Origin: Apteryx mantelli | Lineage: Eukaryota; Chordata; Aves; Apterygiformes; Apterygidae | Length of the DNA: 64,000 nucleotides | Direction: 5' to 3' | Assembly (NCBI RefSeq): GCF_036417845.1 | Contig: NC_089990.1 | Location: forward strand, 3,980,001-4,044,000 | Position numbers and translations under genes: made by a program | Shown here: one piece after another, positions 44,916 through 61,346 of the stretch | How positions within the stretch are numbered: position 1 is the stretch's first letter | Layout: each line of letters begins with the position of its first letter | Notes under the pieces: model-generated | Told to the model about the DNA's origin: nothing | Seen by the model: only the letters and a program-made list of their open reading frames with translations | Databases searched by the model: none

Positions 44916-47780
44916 CGTGGCTTGCTCTCCGCTGGGATAGGGCCAGTGGCGCGGGCTGCCGCTGCTTTGCAAAGAGCCAGGCGGCGAGGGCAGGTCTGCG
45001 CCAGGCAGCAGCTGCTTCCAGGTGTGCTTGCAGGGAGGAGGAGGAGGAGGAGGAGGAGGAGGGCGGTGGTGCTGGACCGAGGCCTGGGGTGGGAAGCCAT
45101 CCCGGGCAAAGGCTGCTGCTTCTTCCCAGCCCTGGCAGGGCACTTGGATGCGCGATGGCGGCAGGCAGCTGCCTGCTCTGAGCGATCCCTCTGCCCCTCG
45201 CCGAAAGGGGGTGTCAGCCGGGCCCTTTGCTGCAGGGGGAAGTCTCTGCCTTAATCCCTCCGGGTGCTGGAGGCGGCAGGAGCTGGCGCTGCTTCGCGGG
45301 GCGCTCGGCTCCCGCAGCGGCCAGCCACTGTTTGCCGTTTGAGCCAATGGCTCTTGCCAGCGTGCAGGGGAGCAGCGCTCGGGACTCGCTTCCTCCCGGT
45401 CCTGCCTGCCGGCGCCGGGTGCGCTGGGCGGAGGGGCTGCAGGGCTGCGGGGCCCTGCTCTCTCGGCGGTAGGTTGGCACAGGCGCCTCGTCCTGCTGCC
45501 TGGCGTCTGGGTGAGGCCCCGGCAAATGCTGCTGTAGGACGCAGGCGGCGGGTGCCCCGGGGCCGGGCCAGGAAGCGCAGCGTGTTCCCGTACCCGCCGT
45601 CGCAGGCTTGCTCGCTTGGCTGCTGCCGCACGCTGCAGGCAGCGCCCCTCTCCCTGGCGTCCCGCAACCGCTCGCGGGGGCCGGCAGCGCTGGGCTGCTC
45701 CCTGCTCTGGCTCCCGCCGCCAGCAGACGATGGGGCTCTGGGGGGGCCGATTCGGATCTGCTCCTGCGGGGTGTTTGGCCTCATCTCTGGCCTGGAGCTA
45801 CGTCCTAGCCGTGCTTCCGCGAAACCCCTCCTTAACGCTGGCTCTGCAGCCTGCCCTGCCGCCGGCTGCCCGCTGCAGCTCCTGTTGGGACGTGCGCTGG
45901 GCCCGCTCCGTGCCTCCGCCTGCCCCCAGCCCTGGGCCTGTGCCGCTGGATGGAGGCCCCGAACGGGGCAAGGAGCGTCACGCTGGGAGGTGGGGATGGG
46001 GCACTGGGAAGAGGGATTTGGAGCTGCGTGTGAGGTCTGGGAGCGGCTGGGCGGGAGGCTCGGAGGGTTTGGCCTAATCCCTGCCGTATCTGTGCGGCAG
46101 CGTCGCAGGAAGCAGGAATGAAATGCCTTTCGCTGGCTGTCCAGTGGCTTCGTCCTGCTCCGGGCTCAGGTGCCTGCTCCTTGCCCCATCCAAGGGCAGG
46201 CGGGAGCAAGAAGGTTTCTTGCAACAGGCAGGGCTCGGTGTCACCCTGCCCACGGTGCGCTGGGCTGCAGCGTCCCTCGGCAGAGCCGTTCCCACTTCTC
46301 CCCGTGCCCAGGCTGCCGGTGCAGCCCCAGGAGAGCAGCTTGGGCAGCACCGCTGCCCGTGGCACCGGCTGTGGCCCAGCCTGGGGAGGTCACTGCAAGC
46401 TGCTGGCGGTTCGGCGAGGCGAGGGGGGGATTTCCTCCACCTTCATCTTGAGCTCACTTCCTTCCTAGCAGGGCGCGCGCGGCTGGGGAGGGCAGGGGCA
46501 TCACTGGGATGCAGTTCATTTATCCGCGCGGGGCCGGAGAGCGAGAGGAACGTCTGCATCACAGCCCGGCGGCTGCTTTCGCAGGATGCTGCCGGGCCCT
46601 TTCCATCGCCTCGAGCCCGTGATGGGGCCGAGCGGAGCCTTTTGTCTCCTCCCCGCGGGGCTCCGCGCGGGAAGCCTGTTGCTGCCGAGCGGCTGGCGCG
46701 GAGGCTTGCCTGCGCTGGCAGGCAGCTGCCGGCTTGCTGCCTGCCTTTGCTCTGCCTCGCAGCGGGCTGCTCGGCGCGGGGGGGCCGCGTTGCATCAGGA
46801 GCGGGTTTCGAGGAGGCCGGTCTCAGCCTGCGCTGTGCGCTGGAGGGGAGGGTGCCGACTCGTGACTCGCCCCTGACTCCGGGCCCTCTGCAAGGGGAAG
46901 CTGTTCCCGCGCCGGGCGCTTTCCCAATGCTGGCACTTCCCAGCACGCAGAGCTGCCTGTTGCTCACCGAGTTTCTCCGTCTTGCGAGTGGCGAGGATGC
47001 TGCCCGGCACGGTGCTCCTGCGCCTCGGCTGGCCTCCCCCGTGCCACCGTGCCGGGGGGCTGCGCCTGCCCGCTGCGCCCCAGCCTCACTCCGAGCCCTG
47101 GAGCAGGCTGCATCCTCCCAACACGGAGAGCCGAGCCCGTGGGAGGGCTGTGTTTGCGCTCCGGGAAACCTCTCCCTCCTCGTCCTTTCCCTGGGGGGAA
47201 GCGTGGCTGGTGCCGCTGTTTGCATTTCCCCCTCGCTTTGGCCTCAGATGCTGCAGGGCCACGGCGGGAGCGCTCCCTGGGGTGCCAAGCCGTGCCGGGC
47301 CGACCTGGCCGCGTGGGCTGCCATAAAGAGATGCAATCTATGACTTAAAAAAAATATAGAGAGAGAGAAAGAGAGAGAGAGAAAAAAATATATATATTTT
47401 TTGGACTTAAAAAAGGGTGGTGGCTGCAGGCAGCAGGAATGGCCCATGCCGCCGGGAGCTGGGCAGTCCAGTAGGGATGCGGGGACCCTGGAGGCGTCCT
47501 GCGCCGCTGGATGGCACCGGCACCGGGGCCAGGACCTTGGCCGGGCCGGGCTCGCCGCTGGGGCCGCACCGGGGTCGCCGGAGCCCCCGCACCGGGCTCC
47601 GCTGCGGGCGCGGGGAGGCGCCGGTGCCCGGGGCGGGGCGGGGCGGGAGCGGCGGGTCCCGGGCGGGCGGGCGCGGGACGCGGCGGAGCCGCCGGTGCCC
47701 GGGGCGGGGCGGGAGCGGGGGGCGAGCGCCGAGCCGGTTTCCGGGGCTCGGCCCGGGGCGGCGCCGCTCCGCCCGCCGGA
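44916..47780. other. Intergenic stretch before SLC7A3, no gene recognised
   Basis: About 2.9 kb of GC-rich sequence with long open frames on both strands that resemble no family and come from low stop-codon density. It holds a (GGA)n run at about 45034-45063 and the purine-rich block at 47342-47413. Confidence 0.5.
47342..47413 (+). repeat. (GA)n tract flanked by an 11-bp direct repeat
   Basis: GACTTAAAAAA occurs at 47342-47352 and again at 47404-47414. Between them are A-rich, (GA)n, A-rich and (TA)n/T-rich runs. The A/TATA and TATA/T ends could pair. Confidence 0.7.
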
Positions 47781-47943
47781 TGCGGGATCGCGCCGCCCTT
47801 CTACCCCCCCTCGGCGGCGGCACTAGCATTAGCACTCCCGGGGCGAGCGGCGCGGAGCGGAGCGGAGCCGCGCGGGACCGAGCCACGCGGGACCGGACCG
47901 GACCGAGCTGTGCCGAGCCGAGCCGGGCTGAGCCGAGCCGCCG
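47600..47943 (+). promoter_or_regulatory. SLC7A3: SLC7A3 CpG-island promoter and noncoding first exon
   Basis: Dense GC boxes include a repeated GCCGGTGCCCGGGGCGGGGC block near 47619 and 47691. They lead into GAGCC/GGACC-type short repeats ending in a strong donor, CCG|GTAAGT, at 47943/47944. The first exon is therefore inferred as roughly 47800-47943 and noncoding, spliced to the acceptor at 49531/49532. The intron 47944-49531 contains nothing recognised. Confidence 0.55.
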
Positions 47944-49570
47944 GTAAGTGGCGGCGGGCGCCGCTGCCGGGTGGCGCAACCGGTGCCGCGCTTGCATCAG
48001 CCGCACGTGGCCGCCCGCGGCTCCGCGCCCGCTCCGCCCGCGGCTGCCGGGGCTCCGCGCTGCTGCCCGGCGGCTCCCGGGGCCGGGGGCAGCGGTGGGA
48101 GGTGCCCGCCCAGCTCCGAGCACCGGGGCCGGTGTCCCGGGCCGAGCCGGGGCTCCCGGGGCAGCCGCCACCCGGGGCCGCGGCGCGATGCCGCCAGTGG
48201 CGGGAGCCCTCGCACCGACACGTCGCTTGGCGCTTCGGCCTCGCGCTCTGCGTCGCATCCGGCCCCGGCGCGGGGCTGCTGCGAGACCCTCGCTCGGCCC
48301 CGCCAGCCCGGCTCCGGCGGTGGTCCGGGCGCCCAGGACGGCTGGCACCGAGCGCGTCCCTTCTGCCAGCCCGGCGGCCCCGTGCTCGCGGGTTACAGCC
48401 CTCGCGCCAGGTGTCAGAAAGCCTCGGAGCGAAGGAGCAGCGCGGGGGAAAGCGGCGGCAGCTGCAGGGCGGGCGCCGGTGCAGGGACACTTGTTGTTTT
48501 CTTGAAACCTGGCAAAAAATCTGACCTGAGCTGGGGGGGTTCATCGCGCTTCTGCTCTGGGCTGCGGCCGAAGTGGAACAGGCCAGCTCGGATGGAGGTT
48601 TCCTCAGAAACGAGGTGGGTTGCTGGCTGTGGGGAAGCAGCCGAGCTGGTGGCTACCGAAGCAACCCCGGTAATCCCTCTGCTCTGGATCCCGAGTTCCT
48701 GCTGGTGTGTTTTTATGCTGATACGTACAACGCGATAGGTTATCGGTCCTGCTACAGGCACCTGGCTGAAACATGTCACGTTTCCCAGATGCCAGGTGGA
48801 ACGGGGAAATAGCTGTCAGGAAGAGCGTGCTGGGAGGCTGCAGCGCTAGGCTGATGCCGAGCTGCTCCACGGCATCGCTAGCCGGGATGGCGAACAGCGC
48901 TCCCGGGAGCCCACGGGCCTGCGCGGCGTCCGGCCGCAGCTGCGGGAACGTCGGCGATGGGCCCCGAGGGCCGCCGCTGCGTGTCTGGCCATGCGTCCCC
49001 GCGCTGGGAGCGAAGGAGGACTTGCCGTGTCCCAGTGACTCAGCCCGCTGGCGAATCCTCGCCGGCAGCTGCAGGAATGCTTTGTCTGCCTGCCATCGCC
49101 TCTGTGCACGCCCACGCGCCGGGCCGCGGGGATGCGCCAGCAGTCGAGTTTGGGCTCAGGGCTCGCCAGGCTGCCAGAGGAGCGGGGAGTTGTGCAGAGG
49201 CAGTGGGCAAGCGCTGGGACGTGCCCGGGGGCCCGAGGGTGTGGACCGCACAGCGCTTGTGCAACCAGCCCGTTTCCCACGACGGCATTGCCGTGTCGGT
49301 CCCCTGCTCGCTCTCCCCGTGCCAGGGACTGACGTGGAGGCTGCGGTGAGACCTGGGTGGGTGGAGACCGGGCAGCCCCCCAGGTGGGATGGAGCAAGCT
49401 GAGAAGCTCCTGCTCCTCCAGGCTGGCAGTGGTGTCACCGCTCACGCCCTGGTCCCTGGGTCCTGCTGCCCGTGGCCTGACATCTGCACAGGATGCCAAA
49501 CTTCATGTTCTTATGGTCACTTCTTTTCCAGGGGTTTTGAGCAGCTGGGCACCACCTGCAAGAGGACAAG

Positions 49571-53991
<4,421 letters not shown>

Positions 53992-54620
53992 GCTGGTCGC
54001 GCTGGATCCCTGGACCCTGTGGACCTCTGCCAGTATTTCTGCTTGGGGACACGATTGCAAACCGCGCGGGGGGGGGGGGGGGGGGCGAGTCCCAGAGCCA
54101 GGAGTCCTGACTGCAGAGCCTGCTCGGGCGCTGCCCTTTCCCCTCGCGGAGCAGCGGTTGCGGAGACGAGTCCCCGGCGCCGGCGGTGCCCACCGGGGAC
54201 GAGTGCCCCGGGCGGCACGGGGCCGGTCTCGGCAATCCCCGCCGCCAAGGGGCAGTGGTCCCGCCGCCGCACAACCTGCTGTCCGAAATGCTGCTTTGCC
54301 CGCCCGCGGGAGGCCCCATGCGATAGCGCAGCTGTATTTATTCGGTCTGTCCATGTGGCTGTGGTCGCCTCTGTGTGTTTTCGAAGCGCCGTGGTGGTGC
54401 AACTCGCCCTGGTCCCGCCGGCAGCGCGGGGCTCGGCAGAGCCAAAGCCGCTCCCCGGTTTTGCACACCCCCCCTGCTGCACCCCGTGCTGCCCCGATCC
54501 CTGTGCTAGGTGTGAGCATCTAGCTCCGGCATCCGCGGAAACGTCAGCGGTGTAGCTGCGTCAGTGTCCAAACTCGTACGCCTTTGTATAATTGGTGTTT
54601 TAATGTTGACTTTTATACCT

Positions 54621-54626
54621 ATTAAA
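54621..54626 (+). other. SLC7A3: SLC7A3 polyadenylation signal ATTAAA
   Basis: ATTAAA lies about 630 bases after the stop codon, followed by a long T-run, and defines a 3'UTR of about 53992-54645. A G-homopolymer run lies within the UTR near 54067. A second AATAAA at 54994-54999 may mark an alternative end. Confidence 0.65.
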
Positions 54627-54649
54627 CTGAATGTTTTTTTAAACGCTGG

Positions 54650-57600
54650 GCTCTGGTTGCTCCTGCTGCAGCTTGTTTGAATGCCCACGCTCGCTGGCAG
54701 CCTGCGGCCACGGACCGTGTGCGGGCGCCCGGGGGCGGGAGAGGCGCAGCCGGAGCGGACGCGCTGGGGCAGGGCCACCCCGGTGGCGGTGAAGCTGCTG
54801 CCGGTACCCGGTGCCCCGGCTGTGCCCTGCAGGCCCCCGGGCAATCGTGGCAGCAAAGACCTTGGAAACCCCCGGAGGCTTCGGCAACGGCCTGCGGAGG
54901 AAGCGTGGCCAGGAGCTGGGCCGCATCCATGCGAGGAGATGATTTCTCGGATTCTAGTCTGGTCTAAATCAGCCCTGACAGATTATTTTGCAAAATAAAC
55001 TAATTTAGGGCAGATGGATTTTGCCTGGATTTGGCATCTCTCCGTGCTTGCTGGCAGATGAGTAGGGTCACGGTACGGTCAGCAGCAAGGCCCCCACGCC
55101 ACCAGCTCCGCTTGGCCCTGGGGGTGCAGTTGCAGGCTCTGACCCACAGCTGAGCGTGGGGCAACGGGGGCTGCGTCACGGCCCCCACTGCCCGGGGCTG
55201 GGACACCCCTCGGCGCGAGCCGGGGGCTGCGAGGGCACCCTCAGCCCTTGTCCCTCGCAGGTGCTCCCAGCTCTGCCGAAGCCCTGCTGTCCCACGGGGC
55301 CCCACCAGACACGATGTCCCCCCCCCCCCCCACAGGTGTCCCTGGACGGAGGGGCAGCGCAGGGGGTCCGGCCGAGCCCTGGCCCCGCAGTCCCCTGGCA
55401 GCGGGGCCCTTGTCCAGCGGTGCAGCACGCTGCTGCAGCCACCCCGTGCCCACTGGTGGCCTGCGTGCATGTCTGTGCCCCTGTGCATGCCCGCATGCAG
55501 CCCACATCCTTGCGTGTGAGCGTGCCCGCAGGCATGCACGAGTGTGTGTGTGTGCCGGCTGCATGAGTGCCCATGTCCATGCATGTGCACACGTGTGCAC
55601 GGTGCTGCCCGGGGCCGTGCCCTGCTCTGGGGTGCTCCGCCGAGCACCGGTGGCCCTGTGGCACCGAGCTCCTGCTGCTGCAGCCCGGCAGGGAGGGGGC
55701 TGCCGGGTACCCGCTGCCCTGACGGTGCGTATCGAGCCGAGCTGCGCCGCCGCCAGGAGCAGGTGCCCGTGGGAGTGCGGTGGCCGCTGTGTCCCCCCTG
55801 CCGTGGAGCACCGCCGGAGCAGCCCCTCCGTGGGTGGCTAGAGCCCTGCGCTGGCCGCGAGCCCCGGCGGGTGCCCTCTCCGGGAGGGCGAACCCGGCCC
55901 TGCTGCCGCCTGCCCGCTGCCCCCCTTCGCCCGGCCCGGCTGCCGGGGGTGGCGCGGTGTCTTCTGCGCTCGCCCCGGGGCAGCGTCTCTGCCTTTCATG
56001 GGCCCCTATTAACTTTTTTTGTGTAACTAACTCAGCACATCAGATGCGGAGATGAATAATGAGGCGCCGGAGCCCGAGCATGTTGTAGGCACAAGGGAGA
56101 AGTCGCTGCCGCTCCCACGGCTTTAACCGCTGCCGTGCCAGACTGCGTGTGGCCCAGCGAGATGCCTCCGATAGAGACCAGGGCTCCGGCACGCGGAGAG
56201 ACGCAGGGAGGATGCTGCTTTCCGGGGGAAGCGACCTCGGCTGCCAGGCGTTCGGGACTCCAGGGTGGGCTTTCCCCTCCCGCGTGAGCCTGGAAGGGAT
56301 GATTTTCCGATTCCAGAAAACGCAGCGAAAAGCAGTGCCACGGAGCTTGGCTCCGACGCTGGGAGAGCTCTTCATCCCGACCCTGCACGCAGCTGCCCGT
56401 GGTCGTTTGCCCCCATCAGCCCGGAGGATTTCGGCTCCAAGTCGCAGCGTGACTGTGCTGCTCGCCCCGGAGCTTCCCGGGGTGGTCCGAGCCCCGGCAG
56501 AGCGGCTGGGAGAACGTGCTGGAGGGAACCCAGCCTGCGCTTCGGAGTTGATGGAGCCGCGGAATGGTTAGTCTACTTAGGCGTGCTCTGACTCCCCCGC
56601 GCGTGCCTCTGGCTTTCCCGCTGCGTGGGCGCCAGGCAGGCCGGGCACCAGCGTGGGCAGGAGCAGGGGCAGCGGCAGCCAGGGCTGGCTTGTGTTTCGG
56701 TGCTCTCTCTGCAAAGCCCTCCCTAGCTATCGCGCCGAGCGGGGGGGGCTCCCAAGCAAGCCCCCCACCCCAGGAGCTCTCAGGTTTGTCACCTTTCTGC
56801 AGCTGCGCCTCCTGCATTTAAAAGGGAGCTGGAGGGTTGCTGGGCTCCAGCTCCGTTTGGCCCGAGCCGTGGCGGGGGCTGTCGCGGGGGCCGGCGGTCG
56901 GGGCAGCGTCGTGGCCGCGGGGGCCGGCGGGTCGGGGATGCGGGGTGCGCGGAGAGCTCCGTGGCCTCCCTCCTCGCCTGGCTCCACCCTCCCGTTCCCC
57001 CGCGGCTTTCATAGCGGACGCGCTGCCACGTGTCCCGCGCAGACCCCGGCCGCCCTGGGGGAACGCGGGGCTCCCCCCGCGGAGGCGGCCCAGCAGCTCT
57101 CCCCGCGCGCCGGCTGTTGCTCGAGGAAGACCCCGCGAGAGGTCTACCCCGTCCCGGTGGGCACGCGCGGGGCAGCGTGGAAGGGGAAAGCTGAGCCGTC
57201 TGCGCTGCAGAACCTGCCCCCTGCAAAAAGCAGGGGTGACCAGACCCATGGTGAGGCAGCAGCAGGCTCAGTTTTAAACCGGGTAAAACGATCAGTTTTG
57301 GAGAGCCGGGGACTGAACTGGAGCCCTCAGTCCAAGTTAAAACGGGCTGTCTTGTCCTGGAGTTAATACACCGCTTTCTTTCCTGTAGGAACAGCCGGAC
57401 AGAGCTGTCACCTCATTCTGCAGCCAGCAGGTACCATCAAATCCTCCTCCTCCTCCTCCCCCCAACAGGTGACTGGGCGGCAGAGCGGCGTGGAGGTGGC
57501 GGATGGGTGGGACGCGTCCCAGCGGGGCGGTGAGGAGGCGCCGGGCCCTGGAATCCGGGGAATCCACCTCGGGGCAGGCGGAGCTGCTGGCGGGACAGAG

Positions 57601-57893
57601 GAAACTCATTGGCTCGTGATACTCCTGCGGCGGTGCAGGGTTGCGCTGCAGGGCCCCACCGGCCAAAAGATCAAAGCCCGCGCCGCATTAGATTGCCATC
57701 TCGATAGTCACTCAGCTCCAGGCAGGTCCTGACCCTCCTGCTTTCTGTGGCAGCAGCTTAAGCGTGAACCACTCGGGAGCTGGCCTAAGGCCACATGCAT
57801 CCAATAATCCTCCCAGCCTCCAGCCGCAGCAGGTGGCCAGCTCGCAAATCGGGCGAGCTTAATTGTCTCCTTGCTTTGCCTCTGCCTTTGCAG
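54650..57893. other. Interval between SLC7A3 and the PRSS23-like gene
   Basis: No exon is recognised on either strand. GC-rich sequence around 56860-57080 may hold the promoter and first noncoding exon of the downstream protease, since that gene's coding exon opens with an acceptor at 57893. A TG/CATG-rich alternating purine-pyrimidine stretch lies at about 55460-55600. Confidence 0.45.
55460..55600. repeat. TG/CA-rich degenerate repeat
   Basis: Irregular repeats of GTGCATG, GTGTGTGTGTG and TGCACACGTGTGCAC create alternating purine-pyrimidine sequence. The palindrome GTGCACACGTGTGCAC lies at about 55584-55599. Confidence 0.6.
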
Positions 57894-57903
57894 GTCCGTC
57901 ACG

Positions 57904-58971
57904 ATGACTTGCTGCCAGGTGGTCGCTGTGGTCTTGCTTTCCTTTCTTCACAGCGCTGCAGCTGGTGACCCGATTCCCGCTCTCGTTCCCCAGTCCACGC
58001 TGCAGCTAGCCAAACCGCGGTTCTTGGCGCAGCCCGTCCTGGAGCTGATGACACGCTGTGATGAAGCTTGTGCTCAGCAGGAGGCTGCCTTGGTCCCCCA
58101 GGATTTCCAGGAGTATCTCTCCTACGAGACGGTGTATGCCAATGGCACCCGCACCCTCACCACAGTGGAACTGAGCCTGCAGGAGAGTGGCCTGGAGAGG
58201 AGATGGCAGAGGCGGCGTGTGCGGCGCAAGCGGCAGATTTACGGCATAGACGGGCGGTTCTCCATCAGTGGGAACCACTTCCTGATGGACTACCCCTTCT
58301 CTGCTACTGTCAAGATCTCCACAGGGTGCACAGGGGTGCTCGTGTCCGAGCGGCATGTCCTTACTGCTGCCCACTGCATTCACGATGGCAAAGACTATGT
58401 GAAGGGGGCCAAGAAGATCAAGGTGGGTTTCCTAACACCGGTGCAGAGCGCTGGCAACGGGACAGAGAGGCTGGCGATGCGCTGGGCACGTGTGCAGCGC
58501 ACACTGGTGCCCAAGGGCTGGATCAGGGGCCCCAATTCGGTCAGCATGGACTACGACTATGCCCTTTTGGAGCTGCGCAGGCCCCACCAGCGCTCACCCA
58601 TGAAGCTAACAGTGGCTCCAGCAGCGGAGGAGATGGCTGGGAAGAGGATTCATTTCTCGGGGTTTGACAGCGACCGGCCGGGCGAGCTGGTATACCGCTT
58701 CTGCGGGGTGGAAGGTGAGACGGTCCACCTCATCTATCAGCACTGTGACGCCAGACCTGGCGCCTCAGGCTCTGGGGTATATGGCAAAGTGTGGGACCCC
58801 GTACAACACAAATGGGAGAGGAAGGTGATCGGGGTCTTCTCAGGGCACCAGTGGCTGGAAGTAGCTGGGGAGCAGCACCACTATAACGTTGCTGTTCGCC
58901 TGACCGCTTTAAAGTTTGCTCAGATTTGTTACTGGATCAAAGGGGACTACAAAAACTGTCAGAATGAATGA
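57904..58971 (+). CDS. PRSS23-like: PRSS23-like secreted serine protease, single coding exon, 355 residues
   Basis: The frame starts ten bases after a splice acceptor at 57893 (TTTGCAG), so a noncoding exon lies upstream. Residues 1-20 form a signal peptide. A basic cleavage site, RRKR (107-110), precedes QIYGIDGRFSISG. PRSS23 hallmarks are VPQSTLQLAKPRF, YLSYETVYANGTRT, STGCTGVLVSERHVLTAAHC, IHFSGFDSDRPGELVYRFC and AQICYWIKGDYKNC. The proposed triad is complete: His157 in TAAHC, Asp218 in DYALLEL and Ser288 in GASGSG. PRSS35 is reported to lack the catalytic serine. The whole protein is close to PRSS23 (383 residues) but shorter in the propeptide. N-glycosylation sites NGT lie at 80 and 185. 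Human has no such gene in the Xq13 block as far as I recall, so this is probably an extra family member rather than PRSS23 itself. Its substrates are unknown. Confidence 0.88.
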   Translation: MTCCQVVAVVLLSFLHSAAAGDPIPALVPQSTLQLAKPRFLAQPVLELMTRCDEACAQQEAALVPQDFQEYLSYETVYANGTRTLTTVELSLQESGLERRWQRRRVRRKRQIYGIDGRFSISGNHFLMDYPFSATVKISTGCTGVLVSERHVLTAAHCIHDGKDYVKGAKKIKVGFLTPVQSAGNGTERLAMRWARVQRTLVPKGWIRGPNSVSMDYDYALLELRRPHQRSPMKLTVAPAAEEMAGKRIHFSGFDSDRPGELVYRFCGVEGETVHLIYQHCDARPGASGSGVYGKVWDPVQHKWERKVIGVFSGHQWLEVAGEQHHYNVAVRLTALKFAQICYWIKGDYKNCQNE

Positions 58972-59864
58972 GAACTACAGTCTTCCTCTTCCCCTCCCCA
59001 GCGCAGAAAAGCTTTGAGAGTGTGGTGTTCCCAAACAAGCGTGGCTGAGGGGTATGAGGAGGAGCAGGGCCCTACTGTTGAGTGAGGAGGAGGGAGAGGA
59101 TGCCTGCGCCGCTTCCCGGCAAACTTCTATGCTGCTAAACTTTATTCTGTCCTCCCGCACGGAGGAACACGGTCTGCAGATCAAAAGGGATACAGAGGAG
59201 AAGGACTCACTAGAGACAAAGTCCTGATCCCTTGGAAAGCCTGAAGGGTTTAAGCCCCCTTGGTGGTGCTAGCGTGAGCTCAGCATCAGGATTCTTTGCA
59301 AAAAGAGCTTGGCTGTCAGCCAGGAAGAGTGGCCTCTGCTTGCAGCACGCTGCTGCTAATGACTCTGGGAGGCAGCCACATGCTTGCTGCTAAGCCGTAC
59401 TAAATTTCTCTTGGGTCTCATCAGGTCTCTAGGTTTGTTGGCTGCACTGCCCAGCTTGGCACTGCCTCTGCTCCGAGGACAAAGAGTTTTCTCTTCTAAC
59501 AGGATCTTTGTGTGCTGATGAAAGGTGCCTGAAAAGCCGCCCTGGAGCCAGAGTCCTGCGGGTACAGACTGTGCCACAGCAAGGGGCCTGGCCAGGGAGG
59601 GAGGGGTTGCTCCAGGACGCTGGCAGTCGCTGCTGCCTGATCGCACTTGGGGCAAGGACACCTCTTCTGACTGATACAGGGTGGTGCGATGCGGGTACCC
59701 ATACGCTGCAGCACAGGCCCAGACCTGGGAGCTCCCACTAGCTTGTAAACTTTCTCATCAATTTTTGGTTCCGTTTGGGATTGTATTCTAGAGGGAAGGG
59801 ACTTTGGCATTTACTGCAGCTGTAGTATTTGAGATAGATTCTTTTAGGTTAATGTACGTATTTG

Positions 59865-59870
59865 AATAAA
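59865..59870 (+). other. PRSS23-like: PRSS23-like polyadenylation signal AATAAA
   Basis: AATAAA lies about 890 bases after the TGA at 58969-58971, giving a 3'UTR of about 58972-59890. Between here and 61330 I see only AT-richer intergenic sequence with a T-run near 61101. Confidence 0.65.
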
Positions 59871-61340
59871 AGGTTAACACAAATCCCTTTGCAAAGGTCA
59901 TGTATGAAAGGGAATGGTGCATAGCTTGCCAACCCCGGTTTGGGACTTGCTGAAGGAGATACTCTTTCCCCAGACTGAAGAGAGGGGCACAGGGAGACCT
60001 CTGCATAAAGCTGAAATCGTAATATCTTTTACAGAGACAGCAACAGACTGATGCCTTCTCCAGTAATAAAACAGTCCAGGCACCCATTCAGGCTGAACAG
60101 ACTTCCGCGCGTCCTGTCATGTATGCAGGACTGAGATGCCCAACAGGCCATACCAGGCTCTTCCAGGAGCAAGCTGAAGGCTTGCCTTATGTATCCCTAC
60201 TCAAGGGACTCTTTTGCAAATCCAACAATCTAATGGCAGATATCCCTCCCTGTCTTCCTCACCTTTTGCCTTTTCCTTGCTATGTTTGCCTAAGAAATAT
60301 TCTCTCTGTAACTCATGTCCTTCACAAAGCACCTCACGCTGATGCTGCTTTGCCAGGCTGGACAGATGACTGCTTATATTTTTCCCTCTTAAGTCAACTT
60401 CCTGCTCCTTCTCGCTGCATCCCAGGAACAGTCTGTATCACAGGTCTGTCAACTCGTGTCATTTCTTAGATCTGCTGAAGGCTTAACACGCAGTTCCTTC
60501 AAAACCTGTGACAGCTGAACAGATGCAGCAACCTGACTTGCATGAACAAGCAGGTAGGAGACATTTCAAAAAATTAAATGCAATCCCCCCGCGCCTTGCC
60601 CCAGTTGTCAATGTCAAGACTCCAGGGTAACTTGAGCGTTGAAGTAATTTATGCCTGGTCTATATATGGATGTGCAACACAGACTGCATTATCTTGGATA
60701 ATGCAAGAGAAATTGTGACTACAGGTTATTGGGCTGGGAGCAGCTGCTATTATTTGCCTAATACAAAACCAATTTACAGTCAGAGTTTAACTTGTGCAAT
60801 GGAACTGCCTGACCTGAGAGGTGCTGGTTTCAGTTCCTCTCTGGTCCCTTGCTCAGACCAAGGCACAAGTTAGTGTCGGCCGTGCTCTTCATACCTCTCA
60901 CAAAAGGGGAAGAAAGCTTGTTATAAACACAGAATAAGGGAGTTTCTGGTTCCTTCATCTCTTAAGTGCACGTTGGGCCTTTGTATCGCTTTTGACATTT
61001 CTTGGATTCTGGAACTAACTACATAGAGGATAGAGAAAAACTTCCTAGAATCTCCTGGTGCAAAACATAAGGACTTGCCTTATTTAGAGCAGCTGTATAC
61101 TTTTTTTTTTTTTTTTAAAGGAACTTCCTTCTGATTTCAGCCAGCAGCTATTGCAAAACATAATGGAAGGAAAAGCCAGTACCAAGAGGGAGGCCAAGAG
61201 AAAGACAGCAAGACTCATTTGTGTTCCCTTTTAGTGTTTTTCTGTTCACAGCTTTAAAATGCCACCAGGGCATGCTCCCCAGCTTCTGTCATACAGCTAA
61301 CGTTCTGATGCACAAACTGCAGCAGGTACAGGACTCACTG

Positions 61341-61346
61341 TTTATT
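61341..61346 (-). other. NCBP2L: NCBP2-like polyadenylation signal (AATAAA on the minus strand)
   Basis: TTTATT on the plus strand lies about 640 bases beyond the stop of the minus-strand NCBP2-like gene, giving a 3'UTR of about 61325-61987. It is followed on the minus strand by a T/G-containing stretch. Confidence 0.5.

Noticed and set aside
46123-47343. 406-residue plus-strand frame before SLC7A3
   Set aside because: No family resemblance, no supporting splice or poly(A) signals, overlapping long frames on both strands, and a composition typical of GC-rich noncoding DNA.
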